Part shown: piece by piece, positions 44,545-56,341 of the stretch
How the letters are laid out: the number at the start of each line of letters is the position of its first letter
How positions within the stretch are numbered: position 1 is the stretch's first letter
DNA from: Isoetes taiwanensis
Taxonomy: Eukaryota; Streptophyta; Lycopodiopsida; Isoetales; Isoetaceae
Length of the DNA stretch: 64,000 nucleotides
Reading direction: 5' to 3'
Assembly (NCBI GenBank): GCA_021234155.1
Contig: JAJEKV010000052.1
Coordinates: forward strand, 2,536,254 to 2,600,253
The notes under the pieces: generated by a model
Seen by the model: the letters and a program-made list of their open reading frames with translations, nothing else
Told to the model about the DNA's origin: nothing
Databases searched by the model: none
Made by a program: the position numbers and the translations under genes

Positions 44545-47151
44545 TGATTTCAATTTTCGTCTTTCCTTTAGAAAAAAGTCGCAATTTCAATTTTGGTGTA
44601 TTTCGTAGAAAAAGGGCCACATGGATGAGACGAATAAAGGGTCCATATTAATGACCTATATAGGAGGGATGGTGGTTGCTGAACAAAATAACAATAGTTA
44701 TTATAAGATATTTTTATTCTCCTTAGAGGGAAGGTATTACATCCCGAAAAGACTCTAATGCACATATCAGGGTAGGATGCTAGGAGAATGTGTTGGCCAT
44801 CCAGGCATAGAATGCGTTGGCCAATTCACATGACATTGCAGAGGAAAAAAACAAAGATAACTAATACATGCATTTACTATATTGCAATTGGAATGCAATG
44901 TTGCAAAGCAGCAAAAGAGAAAACAAAATGGATGGAAGATAGAAGTTGGAGAGAGGTCCAATACTATGAGAAGATAGTAGATGTATATTTAGCTTGTGAA
45001 TATTCATAAATATTGTAGAACTCATTTTGGTATTCTCGTGCTCTAGGGATCTGATTATTGTATGCACCTATGCAGACATACGATATAAATTTTTGTTCAA
45101 CAACCAATTCATATCACTTCGATTTGTACAGAACCTTGCAAGTCTCAATATCTCCAGCTAGAAATACATGTATCTGGTTTAATGGTATCCATAAGTGGAT
45201 GGGTTGAGGCTTGGAGTGTTGGCAGCTAAAATATCAAGTATTTTCCAAAAGTTGTTCAAATGTTTTAGTAGTAAACGATAATTATGCCATATTCCATTGT
45301 CATTTAGTAACAACCATGCATTTTCTTGGTAGGCTTGAATAAAGAGCAGACTTAATTTCCTTTCTTTGTTAGTATTCTAATCAATACGTTTTAGAATTTG
45401 CTTCTGATTTGAGTTTTTGATGCAGGATAAGTATTTGAGCTTGCACATTCGTCCATTATTCGAATCCATTGCATTATCATAGGGTAGCATGATCGAATTA
45501 CGTGGTGTATGTAAATCCCCAATGGCTTGCGAGTTACTTTAGTGATCTAGCCTCTGTTGTTCCCTTGCTGAAGATTGATGAGACGAGACACATGCACCAA
45601 CTTCTGATGCTTCAATCACTTCACTTTCTGATGCATTTTCTTTACCATAAAGTATATTATCATATATCCTAGCCACAAATAAAGAAGGTTCTTGCTAGAT
45701 AAGGCTTACATGGCGACAGAAAGCATGTCCCAACTAAAGAATGCCAGGTGCTTTATCTGCTCTTGTTGAGCACACATGTAGCAGATCACTTTCTTTATAG
45801 CAAATTCTGGTATTTGAGGGGCTGCCAATTTGTCTTTCTATAATCAAGTGCAGAATGTGATACCAATTCTTGCTTGTAACACCTTCAAGTTTTGCACAGT
45901 AAAAGAGAAGCATTGAACTATGTTAGGATGAACGCGGTTTGATAGAAATGCATGCAATTGCCTAGCTGAATTAAGTAAACCAGTCTTTACAAACTTGTTA
46001 ACTGGTACCCTTTGAGACTGTCTACCTAAGATAATATTTGAAAAATCACTTAACAGTGCCAGAGCAAACGACCATTGCCCATGTTAAAGCTTATAATATT
46101 GCTCTGGTAAAAAAATCATTGAGCACTAGAAAACAGTACCCACAGACTCAAGCATCAATGTTGCATCTAAACCTGGAACAGGACTTAAGGTTTGAGCTTG
46201 AGCACGCTCGTTATCAGCTACAATATGTGCTTCAAGAAGGACAGTATGCATTATGAGCTAGAGCATTCCACAACATCCTGCAACAATCTGCATCTTCTGC
46301 TATCAAATTGGTAACAGAATCGACATCTGAAAACTTACCTGTAATTGAATCCCTGGGATAAGTCTCACAATGTGCCCATAAATATGCATTTTTAGCTCCC
46401 TCAGATCTCAAGAGCTCCTCATTCACTTTAACTTTGAAGCCTCCACCTTTCCTGTTCCAAGTAATTCCATATTCTAGAGATAAGACGATATGAATTTCGC
46501 CTCCAAGCCTTTGACAACATCGGCGAATACTTTCAGGGTTTCTTATTAGCATTTGGTTATATATAGGAAAGTATAGGCTTAATTGCATGAAAAATACAGT
46601 AGGAGGTATAGAAATATGTAGCATAATAACAGGAGGTTCTAGAAGGATTTGATATGGATGTAAAAATGACAATTCCTAAAACCATAGACCATATCCCTAA
46701 AACAATTGAATGGGTTGTTTTAAAAAAAATATAGATTTAAGATAAAAAATAATCACGTTAGCTCACTGATTATATTGGTCAAAGTAGTCTTATTAGGACA
46801 TTATCTTATTTTGGTAGAGGTTGGAGCCCTCGTACTTCATATTCTAAAAGGGTGAAGCCGTATAGAGGTTCCATATTCCATCAAAACCTTAGGCAACTCG
46901 TATTATATATTTCAAAATCATAGGTGTCCCTATGACTATAAGCAAAATGAGAGGTGCCAAGAGGCTCTAACATACGATCTGGACCGTAATATCGACGGAT
47001 CCCATCACTATAGTAGTCCAGGGTGCACCTCGTTTATAATATGTACCACAATAACAGGGGTCTCAGGGGGATTTGATATAGATGTAAAAATGATAATTCC
47101 TAAAACCATAGACCATATTCCTATAACAATTGAATGGGTTGTTATTAAAAA

Positions 47152-47278
<127 letters not shown>

Positions 47279-47699
47279 TTAAGATAAAAAATAATCATGT
47301 TAGCTTACTGGTCATATTGGTCAAAGTAGTTTTATTAGGACATTGAGTTGTTTTGGTAAAGTTCGACCCCTCGTACTTCATATATTAAAACCTTAGGTGA
47401 AGTCATATTTCAAAATCATAGGCATCCCCAATCATAATTGACTATAAGCGAAGCGAGCGGTGCCTGTAGAAATATTTTATAGGGTATATATGCAGAGGGA
47501 TGGATATGAGTATGAAAAGGGAGTTTCTGCTAATAGTGGTAAATAAGGGGTTTTTACCTGATCCCATCTTTGCAAAAGGCATATCCAATACACAAATAGG
47601 TGAATTCTCCGAGTCGAGAGCTTGGTTGAAAGACAAAAATTGTGGGAACAAAAATGCGAAGCTACGTGACTTATGACAACAAATATGATTTCAATTTTT

Positions 47700-48661
47700 T
47701 TTTTTTTTTTTGAAGGACTTGAGCCTTTATTATCCAGAGAAAGTTACAGAGTATAATGGGGACTAATAACTCAGTGGAGAGAATGTCCACCAGAGCAAAA
47801 CCACCCCACTCAAATACAACATCTAAACAATATGAAGAGCAAGCAAAAACTCATAAGTAAGTATGAATCTGAAGATAGTGCTCCCAAATACGGCTCTTCA
47901 CCTCATTAGCAATTGATGAGCACCTGAATGCTTTGACAATTCGTTGTTGGGCATCAAGAAGGACCTGTGCATCTGAACAAGCAAGACCTTTGAATATGAG
48001 AAGATTCCTTCTTTTCCAAATGGACCGGATGATCCATGCGTAAGCCAAATGAAAGGCCCTTTTGCCAAATTATCCCAACTACTTGGATAAACCGCTAATA
48101 ACACCTCGCCGGCTATTCAAATTGCAATGAAAGAGGCCTTGAAGCCACGACCAAGCATGTCCGACATGTCTACATAGGAAGAAGCGGTGCTCAATTGTCT
48201 CGCCCCTCCTCAGGCACATAAGGGACAAAGTGCGCATAATTCCTCGGACGAAATCTGCGCACCGTAATATTAACGCTGCAGACAACGATGAGTGACTTGC
48301 CACCATAAAACGATACTTTGGGATGGAGTAGTTTATCCCATACCCACTTCCACACCGCTTTACGCGATCCCCGGAATGACCAAAGGCCACTTGGACGAAG
48401 GAGGCAAGACGCCGAAGATCAAGCAAGACCTTGTACATGGAATTCACCAACTTATCTGCTTTGACATGCTCATGAACTACCCACGGCTGGGGGTCATCCA
48501 CTTGTGCTACTGGGGGAAGAATTGAAGACACCTTCTGCCAAATAGCTCGATCCCACCTTAAAAGAAGGAACTTAGCTCTAAACTCCTCCCATGTCAGCAA
48601 CTGCCTTTGATTATTATACCAATCGGATATCATATGCACACCTGCTGCTCTCCATCGACGC
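47700..48661 (-). mobile_element. 5'-truncated LINE 3' end (copy 3)
   Basis: Third copy of the LINE end, with the same TGATTTCAATTTT target duplication. The coding frame at 48079-48639 is broken more often than in copy 2, with many changes around CTG/CAG sites. Confidence 0.85.
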
Positions 48662-49699
48662 TGATTTCAATTTTTGTCTTTCCTTTAGAAAAAAGTCGCA
48701 ATTTCAATTTTGGTGTATTTCGTAAAAAAAAAGGGCCACATGGATGAGACGAATAAAGGGTCCATATTAATGACCTATATAGGAGGGATGGTGGTTGCTG
48801 AACAAAATAACAATAGTTATTATAAGATATTTTTATTCCCCTTTAATAGAGGGAAGGTATTACATCCCGAAAAGACTCTAATGCACATATCGGGTAGGAT
48901 GCTAGGAGAATGTGTTGGCCATCCAGGCATAGAATGCGTTGGCCAATTCACATGACATTGCAGAGGAAAAAAACAAAGATAACTAATATATGCATTTACT
49001 ATATTGCAATTGGAATGCAATGTTGCAAAGCAGCAAAAGAGAAAACAAAATGGATGGAAGATAGAAGTCGGAGAGAGATCCAATACTAGGAAAGAAGATT
49101 GAAAACAAAGAAGAGTGTCGAAAGTCAATAAGTATGAAAATGAAAAAAACCTTGAATTGGACTAGATCTACTTTACATGTTTTGAAGTATATTAGTTTTG
49201 GCTAGTTGGGGGATTGCTTCAATACAAAGGGAGACAAGGCTCTATGGGTGCATCCAAAAAAGTAAAAGAAGCATATAGCTGAATGAATTTAGATACTCTC
49301 TGCCAATGGCAACTCTGCCCTTCTAACATTCCGTCTATGCGCAAGAAGAGTCATGCAAAGGAATAAAAAAAAACAAGGAGCCCAGGCACTATGGATTGCC
49401 TCAATAGCATGTGTTAGTTGGACAAGGCATTTGGAAGAGCGTAGGATGTGTCATGTCATGATAGGAAATATCATGGTTATGAACGCATGGGACAACATGG
49501 AAATGTTCGGTTATGAATCCATCTCTAGTCTTTATGAGTTGTCTACACTGCCAATATGCAAGGTTGAGAACTACTCTTTTTATGCGTGCTAGAGAACTAT
49601 TTTTTGAAAAATTGAAGATACCTACCAACCATGTTTGGGAAAACCTCCAAGTTATGCTTCTTCTTATCATCATTTGTTGGAAGATGAACAGGATTTGCA

Positions 49700-51456
49700 T
49701 CCCTTCAGGGGGGCTTCTCATACATCTTGAATTCAAAAAATTTATGTTATAATGGCTAATGATGAAAAGCTCTTAGATACTTTCTTCTTGGCCTCTGGGG
49801 TTCTTGTAGGTTGGAGAAAGTGCACTGCTCTATGGACACTGAATAGTGATGTTCCCTCTTGTACTCTTGACTACTCCTGGACGGTGCTTCCTCATGGTCA
49901 ATCCACAAAACTTTTGGGCATTCCTGTGGGGGTGCATGTTTCTGCCTCATGTGCTTGGGATGAGATCATTAAAGGTCTTGAGAAATATCTGTTCTGGTGG
50001 AAGGTGGCTAAGTTATCTCTGCCTGGTAGAATCACAGTTGCAAGATCTGTCCATAGCAATACCCATGTCTATATGGCATCTGTCTTACTGGCTCCTCAAT
50101 ATAAGATGAATGAGGTCATGTGTATTGTCAGGAATTTCATCTGGGGTGGTACATTAGAAGGTGCTGTTGTTAAGGTATCCTAGGCTAAGTGCATCAATCC
50201 TAAGGCAGCTGGTGGCCTTGGAATGTTGGACTTCCGTCTGCAAAGTCAGGTCATGATCTCAAAGTTCATTTGGAAGCTCCTCCTTGGTAAAGATGACTCT
50301 CCTGGCTTAAGGTTGGTGCCTAGTCTCCCATGGACCTTGTTGTATCCTCTGCATCCATATCCAAATGCTTCCCCATTCCTTAAAGGTCTGCTTGCTTCCT
50401 GGGATGCAGTCAGATCTTTATTCCATGTTAATCCCCAAGCTTGTGCTTCATTGTCAATGTCATGCTGGTGGCTTCCCTTGCAAGGTACGCATGATCAGCA
50501 GCCTTTATGTGCACTTGTACATCCAAAGACCCAACGACGTTGGCAGCTAGCTGGGGTTTTAATGATTGCAGCTTGGTATGATTCTGGTCATCTTTTGTCA
50601 TTGGAGGCTTTTCAGATGAGATTTCTGTTATATGTCAGCAAATCTGGGCTGGGTGGCTAATTTTTTGCCATCCATTGTGCAGCAACCACAGGCTGATGTG
50701 CCTATTTGGATATGTGATGCACGTGTTAAGCTAGAAAAGTTTGTTTCTTCCATGTACATGCTGCTTTTAAATTGTGAGCCTCTCCCCTCATCCCAGCACT
50801 GGCATCTTCAGGTTCCTCAACTATAGTGGAAAAGTGTCTGGATGTGGACATGGGATAAATTGCTCCACCCTAAAGTGTCATGCTGCGATGGCAAATTTTC
50901 CATAGATGTGTTCGATTGAATGTCTTGGTTCACAAGATGAACCCTAGAGTCTCAGATCATTGCCCTCTCTGTGGCCAACATGTTGAAACTATTGAACATT
51001 GCTTCTTCTTGTGCGATCATCTATGGCTTGCTTGGACGTGGTTGTTCACTCTTTTCAGTGTGTCTCTCACTAGCTAGGAGATCCTACTTGCAACATATGC
51101 CCCTGTTTGGCCTAACTTGCATAAGCGGGCATTTCATCTTGCTTCTAGTTGGATTTTGTGGTATATCTGGCAGAGACGATGTTTGTGTATCTTCCAAGGT
51201 GCATACATCTCGGATCTGCAGCTTCTTCGTTGTGCTCAGCAGAAGATCACTAAAGCTTATTGTTGCTCATCTCTAGCTGATGATAAAAAAGAGATAATTT
51301 GGCAGACGTATTTACGATGTTCTTCTTATGCATAGACGGGTGTTTGTCCCTAGTTGGGCCTATCCACTAGGGTTTTATTCCTGTTTGTGCATTGTGTATT
51401 GCACCTTTGTTCTTGTCAATAAAAAGAGCCTCACGTCCTTAAAAAAAAAAAAAAAT
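49700..51456 (+). mobile_element. LINE 3' half with poly(A)
   Basis: Plus strand. RT from just after the active site (EKLLDTFFLASGVLVGWRK), thumb, then broken frames with MLRWQIFHRCVRLNVLVHK and CPLCGQHVETIEHCFFLC, the zinc-binding end. It finishes with AATAAA at about 51419 and a 15-base poly(A) at 51441-51455. Its protein is related to the minus-strand LINE ends at 22348, 43692 and 47700. Copy 1 keeps only the first 540 bases of this piece. Confidence 0.88.
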
Positions 51457-51605
51457 GTCATCTTCCGTTTGTTGAGCTACACAGATGCTAGATAAAATCA
51501 TAGGAAAAGGCAATAATAAGCATGGTTTCGTTAATTGGGACTAACGCAATTTTGAGAATTTTGACCTCAGCTAATCTAGTCAAGCAAGAGTATTTTCTCC
51601 TATCT

Positions 51606-51727
51606 AAAGCACGAGTATTGATACATACACCACTATTATTGATAGTAGATACATACACCATTATTATTGATAGTAGACACATACACCATTATTATTGATA
51701 GTAAATACATACATCATTATTATTCAT
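51606..51727. repeat. Minisatellite, about 30-bp unit, four copies
   Basis: Units built from ACATACACCA-TTATTATTGATAGTA are repeated with small changes. It ends directly before a TATAAATA (51731-51738). Confidence 0.8.
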
Positions 51728-51773
51728 GGGTATAAATATATCCGCACTTGAGTGCAGGAGGCATTCATTTATA

Positions 51774-52043
51774 ATGTCTCGGCACTCAGGATCTACTACC
51801 GATAGAGCATGGTTGCTTGCTCCTGCTACCGATATCGAGACCATTACTTGCTCCATGACTTACAATGATCTGGTTAAATGCATTCATAGAGGCATCCGGC
51901 TTGATCCATATTTGCAGTCCATAGCTAATCGCCGCCAGATGGATTCCACTAGTTATCACCATGTTGTTATTCATCTTGTATGGCTTCATGAGCGCAATGC
52001 CTATGAGATTAACTCCATATGCCTGCGTGGTCACGACGAGTAA
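51774..52043 (+). CDS. Small hypothetical protein (about 89 aa)
   Basis: The frame starts MSRHSGSTTDRAWLLAPATD at 51774 and stops at 52043. An upstream in-frame ATG exists at 51726, but it precedes the TATAAATA at about 51731-51738, so 51774 is the better start. There is no known domain, signal peptide or membrane segment. The protein is His/Arg-rich near its end (YHHVVIHLVWLHERNAYE). It could be a real small gene or a chance frame, and homology is needed to tell. Confidence 0.3.
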   Translation: MSRHSGSTTDRAWLLAPATDIETITCSMTYNDLVKCIHRGIRLDPYLQSIANRRQMDSTSYHHVVIHLVWLHERNAYEINSICLRGHDE

Positions 52044-52479
52044 CTGCTGTGATGTAACTGTGCTTTAGGTGTATGTATCACCTATTCAGCACTATATAAT
52101 ATAGTGATATTCTGGCATGTAAGATATAGTAATGTATAAGAGCACTTGTATTAATCTGAAAAATGCAGAGAGTAATGAATAACAACTACTTTAATGTACC
52201 TTGAAGACTCAAGTTTCTTCTCCGTCCTTTGAGGCCTCTTTGGCAGTAATTCCTGTAACTGAGCCGTTACACTTGCAGGTATCACAACCATTTGTGGTCT
52301 GTCCTTGACGGACCAACTATAGTCTATAGTTTTGAGATGCTGATAACGAGCCCTGTCGTTTGGATTTGGCCTCCACCTTTTATGCCAGCAATCCCTATAT
52401 ATACTGTTGTGCGTAAGTGGTACCTTTTCTTGCTATCGGCCCCCACCAAGACACAAACACTTCTTCGTAGTGAGGAAGA
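52044..52479. other. Intergenic, nothing recognised
   Basis: AT-rich at the left, with ATATAATATAG-type sequence. No family match is seen on either strand. Confidence 0.5.
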
Positions 52480-54494
52480 GTAGGGTCTTGCACAGGGTCC
52501 TCTTCAGCCAAGGCCATCCATGCAGGAGATGAGTCTCCTGGTCTAATGAGCAAGAGCATACAGTGCATCAATGTCATCATGGATGTGGCCGACCATCATG
52601 AATCCAAGCTGTATCTGATAAAAAACACCCAGCCACACAAAATAAGAAAGCTAGGAGAAGAGATATCTGTTCTTGTTCTGGCCAGAGCAATTGTCTAGTT
52701 GTAAATATAGCCTTCTGGGCAGGTGTTTGGGGTGAACTCGAGCAGTAGGAGGGGCCATCAATTCTTGTTCAGTGCTATTGACCTTCTTAGTCCTCAATGT
52801 CGTGGTGTTGAGGACTGCTGTTCCCCATGCACAATCAGGGCATTCAACTTCTCTTAAATGCTCCCAGTTGTCTCTCGAAGCATCCTCCAGGGTTTTGAGT
52901 GTGTGGTTCAAGGAACCAATATGAAAATTAGAATCATCCTTCCATAAATGTAGTGAAAAATGGTCCACACCACCAATACCGTGGCCATGCATCAGTGCAC
53001 CAATCACGCTTACTTTCAAGCGTTCTCCTCTCCACATTGATTTGGCTAACGTCTCCAATCTAGGTACCGGTGTCTTGTTCTGATCCATCTTATCGTGAAT
53101 GATCGTTAGAGCTTGCAGGAGCACGATGCGATAAAGCTCTCCACGACCAATACAGGCTCTTACAAGAAATCTGGGCTGTCATGTGTGCCTTCCTTTCGAT
53201 CTACAATTCTCTTCTCTCTATTGGATCTCTTGTCTTAGCCATTTTCTCTTTTATTACAATACAGCTATTGTACTTGGAGAAAGCTATCCTGTTCGCAATT
53301 GCAACCTCTGGGTGGTGTAACTTCCACCCGCCTAAAAATGAAGATGGGAAGATGTGCTTGCCTGTCATCTCCATAACACTGGCATCCACCTCATGCAGAA
53401 TGTCCTTCTTTGTTAGGACAGAAGGGAGCCTCTTCACATTCGCTCTCACACCTTCATTAGTGATTTTCAACCTGTGGGGCATCGTCTCTACTATGTACAT
53501 AGACAGTAGGGCATTTCCTGCTAGAGTGTACGACCTTGGTTTCTTTGAGCCCGTATTACCATGTTCAGCAACTCTATGACCAGCAAGAAAAAGTTTACGC
53601 CACTTATAGAAAGTCGACATTGGAATGTCATAAGCTTTGTGCCATGCTTTCAGGCATCCTTGCTTGTTATTTAGCATCACCTTCCGGACCTGCCCATTTT
53701 CTGAGCAAAGGTCAAGCATGTTGTAAGCAAAGTTGATTTTGTTCGCAGCATTCATGTTCCAAAAGAAACTTCGCATGCACTTGATCTCGCAGGTGGAGAA
53801 ACTGGCACAACATCTCGAAATGCAGCAAATCGTGAATTTGAAGTCTAGAATAGAAGTCGCAGTGATCTTCTTATCAACCTTACATGGGGTAACAGGTGTT
53901 CGTGGTGTTCGATTCACCATTCTATAAGACCTCTTTCGAGTCTTAGCAACTTCCACTTGCATTGCATAGGGTTCCGCCTCGATGTTCTGTTCTTTCACAG
54001 CCTTTATGAGTGTCGATACTGTGATATTGTCTACTAGCACCAAGGCATTGGACCACCTGACCAAGTCGTGTAGTTGGGCATTTTAGCACAAGCTTGGCAT
54101 CTCATAGACGGCTTCTTCATCACGGTAGCAGCCAGGAAGTCTTTCCCTAATCTTATGTCACACATTGCATGGTTAGAATCAGTGAAGATGATCACCCCAT
54201 GTGCACAAGGCATATTGCAGCAGTCATGCATCCGCATGCAGTTCCTCTCCATCAGTCATCTCTTGAAATGCCTTTATCACCATATGTTTGCTTGAACGGA
54301 CCTTCCTCGTCTTCGTCAACCTGCCAGTTAATTTTTTTTAACTGCGCTGGCAGAGTGGATATGTCATCTTCGGGCGCAAGGGACGCTATACAACTAACAT
54401 GCCATAAAATGAAACTCCCGAGAGAATCTCTGAGTGTAATCTCGACTTCCATCTTATCCATAGACACTACCACGGTGCCCCCGGGCAAGGGCAA
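52480..54494 (-). pseudogene. DUF7869-type transposase-like gene, decayed
   Basis: Minus strand, in pieces: 54034-54494, 53201-54064 (287 aa), 52651-53124 (157 aa) and a last piece near 52550-52610. Key marks in order are a Cys-anchored helix-turn-helix-like segment (CLKAWHKAYDIPMSTFYKWR, then HGNTGSKKPR), LQLDNCSGQNKNRYLFS, and in another frame LGFMMVGHIHDDIDALY. The Asp of LDNC..NKN and the VGH.HDDID motif are the hallmarks of DUF7869 proteins, known from non-seed plants, fungi and animals and thought to be transposase-like with an RNase H fold. Frame changes and stops at about 53125-53200 and 52640 show decay, unless short introns remain unrecognised. No terminal inverted repeats were found. 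Confidence 0.75.
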
Positions 54495-54607
54495 GTTGTG
54501 ATGTTTGTTGAAGCCATGTACTTTGCCCTCGCCAACTTTGACACCATTGAATAATATGGATCTTGATTCAGTCGTCTTGAATTGACAAGGCCGATAGTGC
54601 TATTAGA

Positions 54608-54907
54608 AATCGCGGTGGCGATGATACGAAGCACTAAATGCTCTTGTGAAGATAGCAGGAAAAGCTAGAGCTGCTCAAGATCGCCGCCGCGATCTAGCTG
54701 AGGACTGTCGGGCTTGTACAAGTTCACTCCAATGCTAAGACACGTTTGCTCCAATGCTAAAATACGTTTGCTACAATGCTGAGATATACTTGTTGAAAGC
54801 TGATGAAGATCGCCGTGGCGATCTAACTGAGGACACGAGCAGACCTATTCAAGCAACGAACATTAAATTAGTATTAGTTTGCTCTGACGAAGATCGTCGT
54901 CGCGATT
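54608..54907. promoter_or_regulatory. Four copies of a GATCGC-N4-GCGATC palindrome
   Basis: Copies at 54608-54621 (short form ATCGC/GCGAT), 54680-54695, 54808-54823 and 54892-54907 (two mismatches). Copies 2 and 3 are followed by CTA-CTGAGGAC, so the repeat unit is larger than the palindrome. Between them, CACTCCAATGCTAAGACACG-like units repeat three times (54724-54790). The cluster lies upstream of the minus-strand DUF7869-type gene, where its promoter or a transposon end would be. Confidence 0.6.
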
Positions 54908-54909
54908 GG

Positions 54910-55880
54910 TATGCGGCCAGGGTTTGAAAGACATGTGGAATTGTCTGAAGAATTCTGTTTTCTGGAAAACAATTGATTTGACTGGTTTGCCAGGTTGATA
55001 TTTATGTTCTGAAATTCATTTCAGACAAGACACTACTTCACAAAGAATATAGTATACAAATGTGGGCCTCTTCTGCTCTCTAACTCGTTCATTTGATATA
55101 ACAGAAGTTAAAATGATATAGATGCGCTATACTATCTATACCATTAAAACAAAGTTTTAATAGTATAACTTGCCTGTTTACACTCTTTAGAGCACGCAAT
55201 AGTCGAAACACCAAGAAAATGCCTTCAAATATTCTAGATCGCCTTCCATTTCCGGTTGAGTGCCTTAAATGCCTCCAATTTTAGACGATTGGCTTCGAAG
55301 ACCTATTCAATGCCTCAGAAGCCTCCTCCTCGAGTCCAATTTGAATGAATGGTTAGTGTGGCCGTGTAGCTGGGTGAATTGATTATGAATTTCAAATTCA
55401 GGTAATTTCGGCGGGGCCTTTCCATGCCGTATTGCGGCTGTCATTGTCCCATTTAAACTCGCGTGCCGTGAGTATTTTGTCGTCCTGCAAAGCATCCGAT
55501 GTCGTATTGCGAGTGTCATTATCTCATTTTAACTCACATGCCGTGAATAGTCTGTTCTCCTTCCCCCGGTCCCATGGTACAGAATTTTGAACTTGGTGGT
55601 GGCATCCGTACAGAGAATGTAAGTGTCGATTCCGGCATTTTTAAGAATATTCTGGATCCGCCGCCAGAATTTTTTGCGCCCGCTGAATTTATTTATTTAT
55701 TTTTTTATTTTTTTTTTAGAGAATGGGGTTTTTTTCATTAATTATAGAAAAAGGTACAAGAAGTTAAGTGAGCCAATAATTTGGCCACGCAGATTAAAAC
55801 ATGCAAGCATATTTAACATATTGAAAAAAAACTACAGCTGTAGCAAAAAGTCTGAATGTATCCAAAATTTAAAGTAGAGA
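54910..55880. other. Non-coding stretch with a roughly 75-bp degenerate tandem repeat and possible LINE tail
   Basis: No gene is seen. At 55425-55560 a block with GCCGTATTGCGGCTGTCATT is repeated once in degenerate form. At about 55690-55880 a T-run followed by AATTATAGAAAAAGGTACAAG resembles the 3' UTR and poly(A) end of a minus-strand LINE (compare 35631-35700). It may be the original tail of the LINE at 56338-59500. Confidence 0.4.
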
Positions 55881-56056
55881 TCAGCATTGCTGGAGATTTG
55901 AAATCTGTAGTGGTTTTCCTTCAGCAGAGCGCTGGCTATGGCGCCTACTCTTTTCACGCCTTGCTCTCTTCCCTCTCGAAGTTAGATGAAGAGACAAGAG
56001 GAGACGTATACCACTAAAATAATCCCGCAAGGGAGGAGGGAACGCCACATGCGGCG

Positions 56057-56341
56057 TTACATGCGGCTGGCACGGAAACCAACACCCTCCCATTTTAAAA
56101 AAGAAGATTTGTTGTCGTCCGGTGCCGTCATGGCGACTTCATTGCGGTCACAATCGATCATGGCTTTGGCTGGCTTCAAGAATTCCATTCCCACTATGAG
56201 ATCATACTTTCCGATATCCATGACTTCTGCCCCCATCGGCCACTTACTTCCACTAAGGTCTATATCAAACGTGATCCTCCTCCCCTTAGTGTGACGGAAA
56301 GCACCATTGGCCATGCTGACTGGCCTTGGCTTAGATTTCAT
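56057..56341 (-). pseudogene. Gypsy aspartic protease fragment
   Basis: A minus-strand frame with KSKPRPVSMANGAFRHTKGR and KYDLIVGMEFLKPAKAMIDC. It closely resembles the protease of the chromovirus (15976-16398, KYDLIIGMEYL), but without the catalytic DSG part, which would lie beyond the LINE junction at about 56338. It is a relic of another Gypsy copy. Confidence 0.8.

Larger units (their letters stand above)
27767..44966. repeat. Segmental duplication copy 2
   Basis: It repeats 191-8497 and 21843-23750 in order, with two LINE insertions and without the chromovirus. Position 1 matches 27575, so the repeat period is about 27.57 kb in this assembly. It ends at 44966, where sequence matching 23746 switches directly to sequence matching 6167 (CCAATACTA|TGAGAAG), the joint to copy 3. 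Confidence 0.88.
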
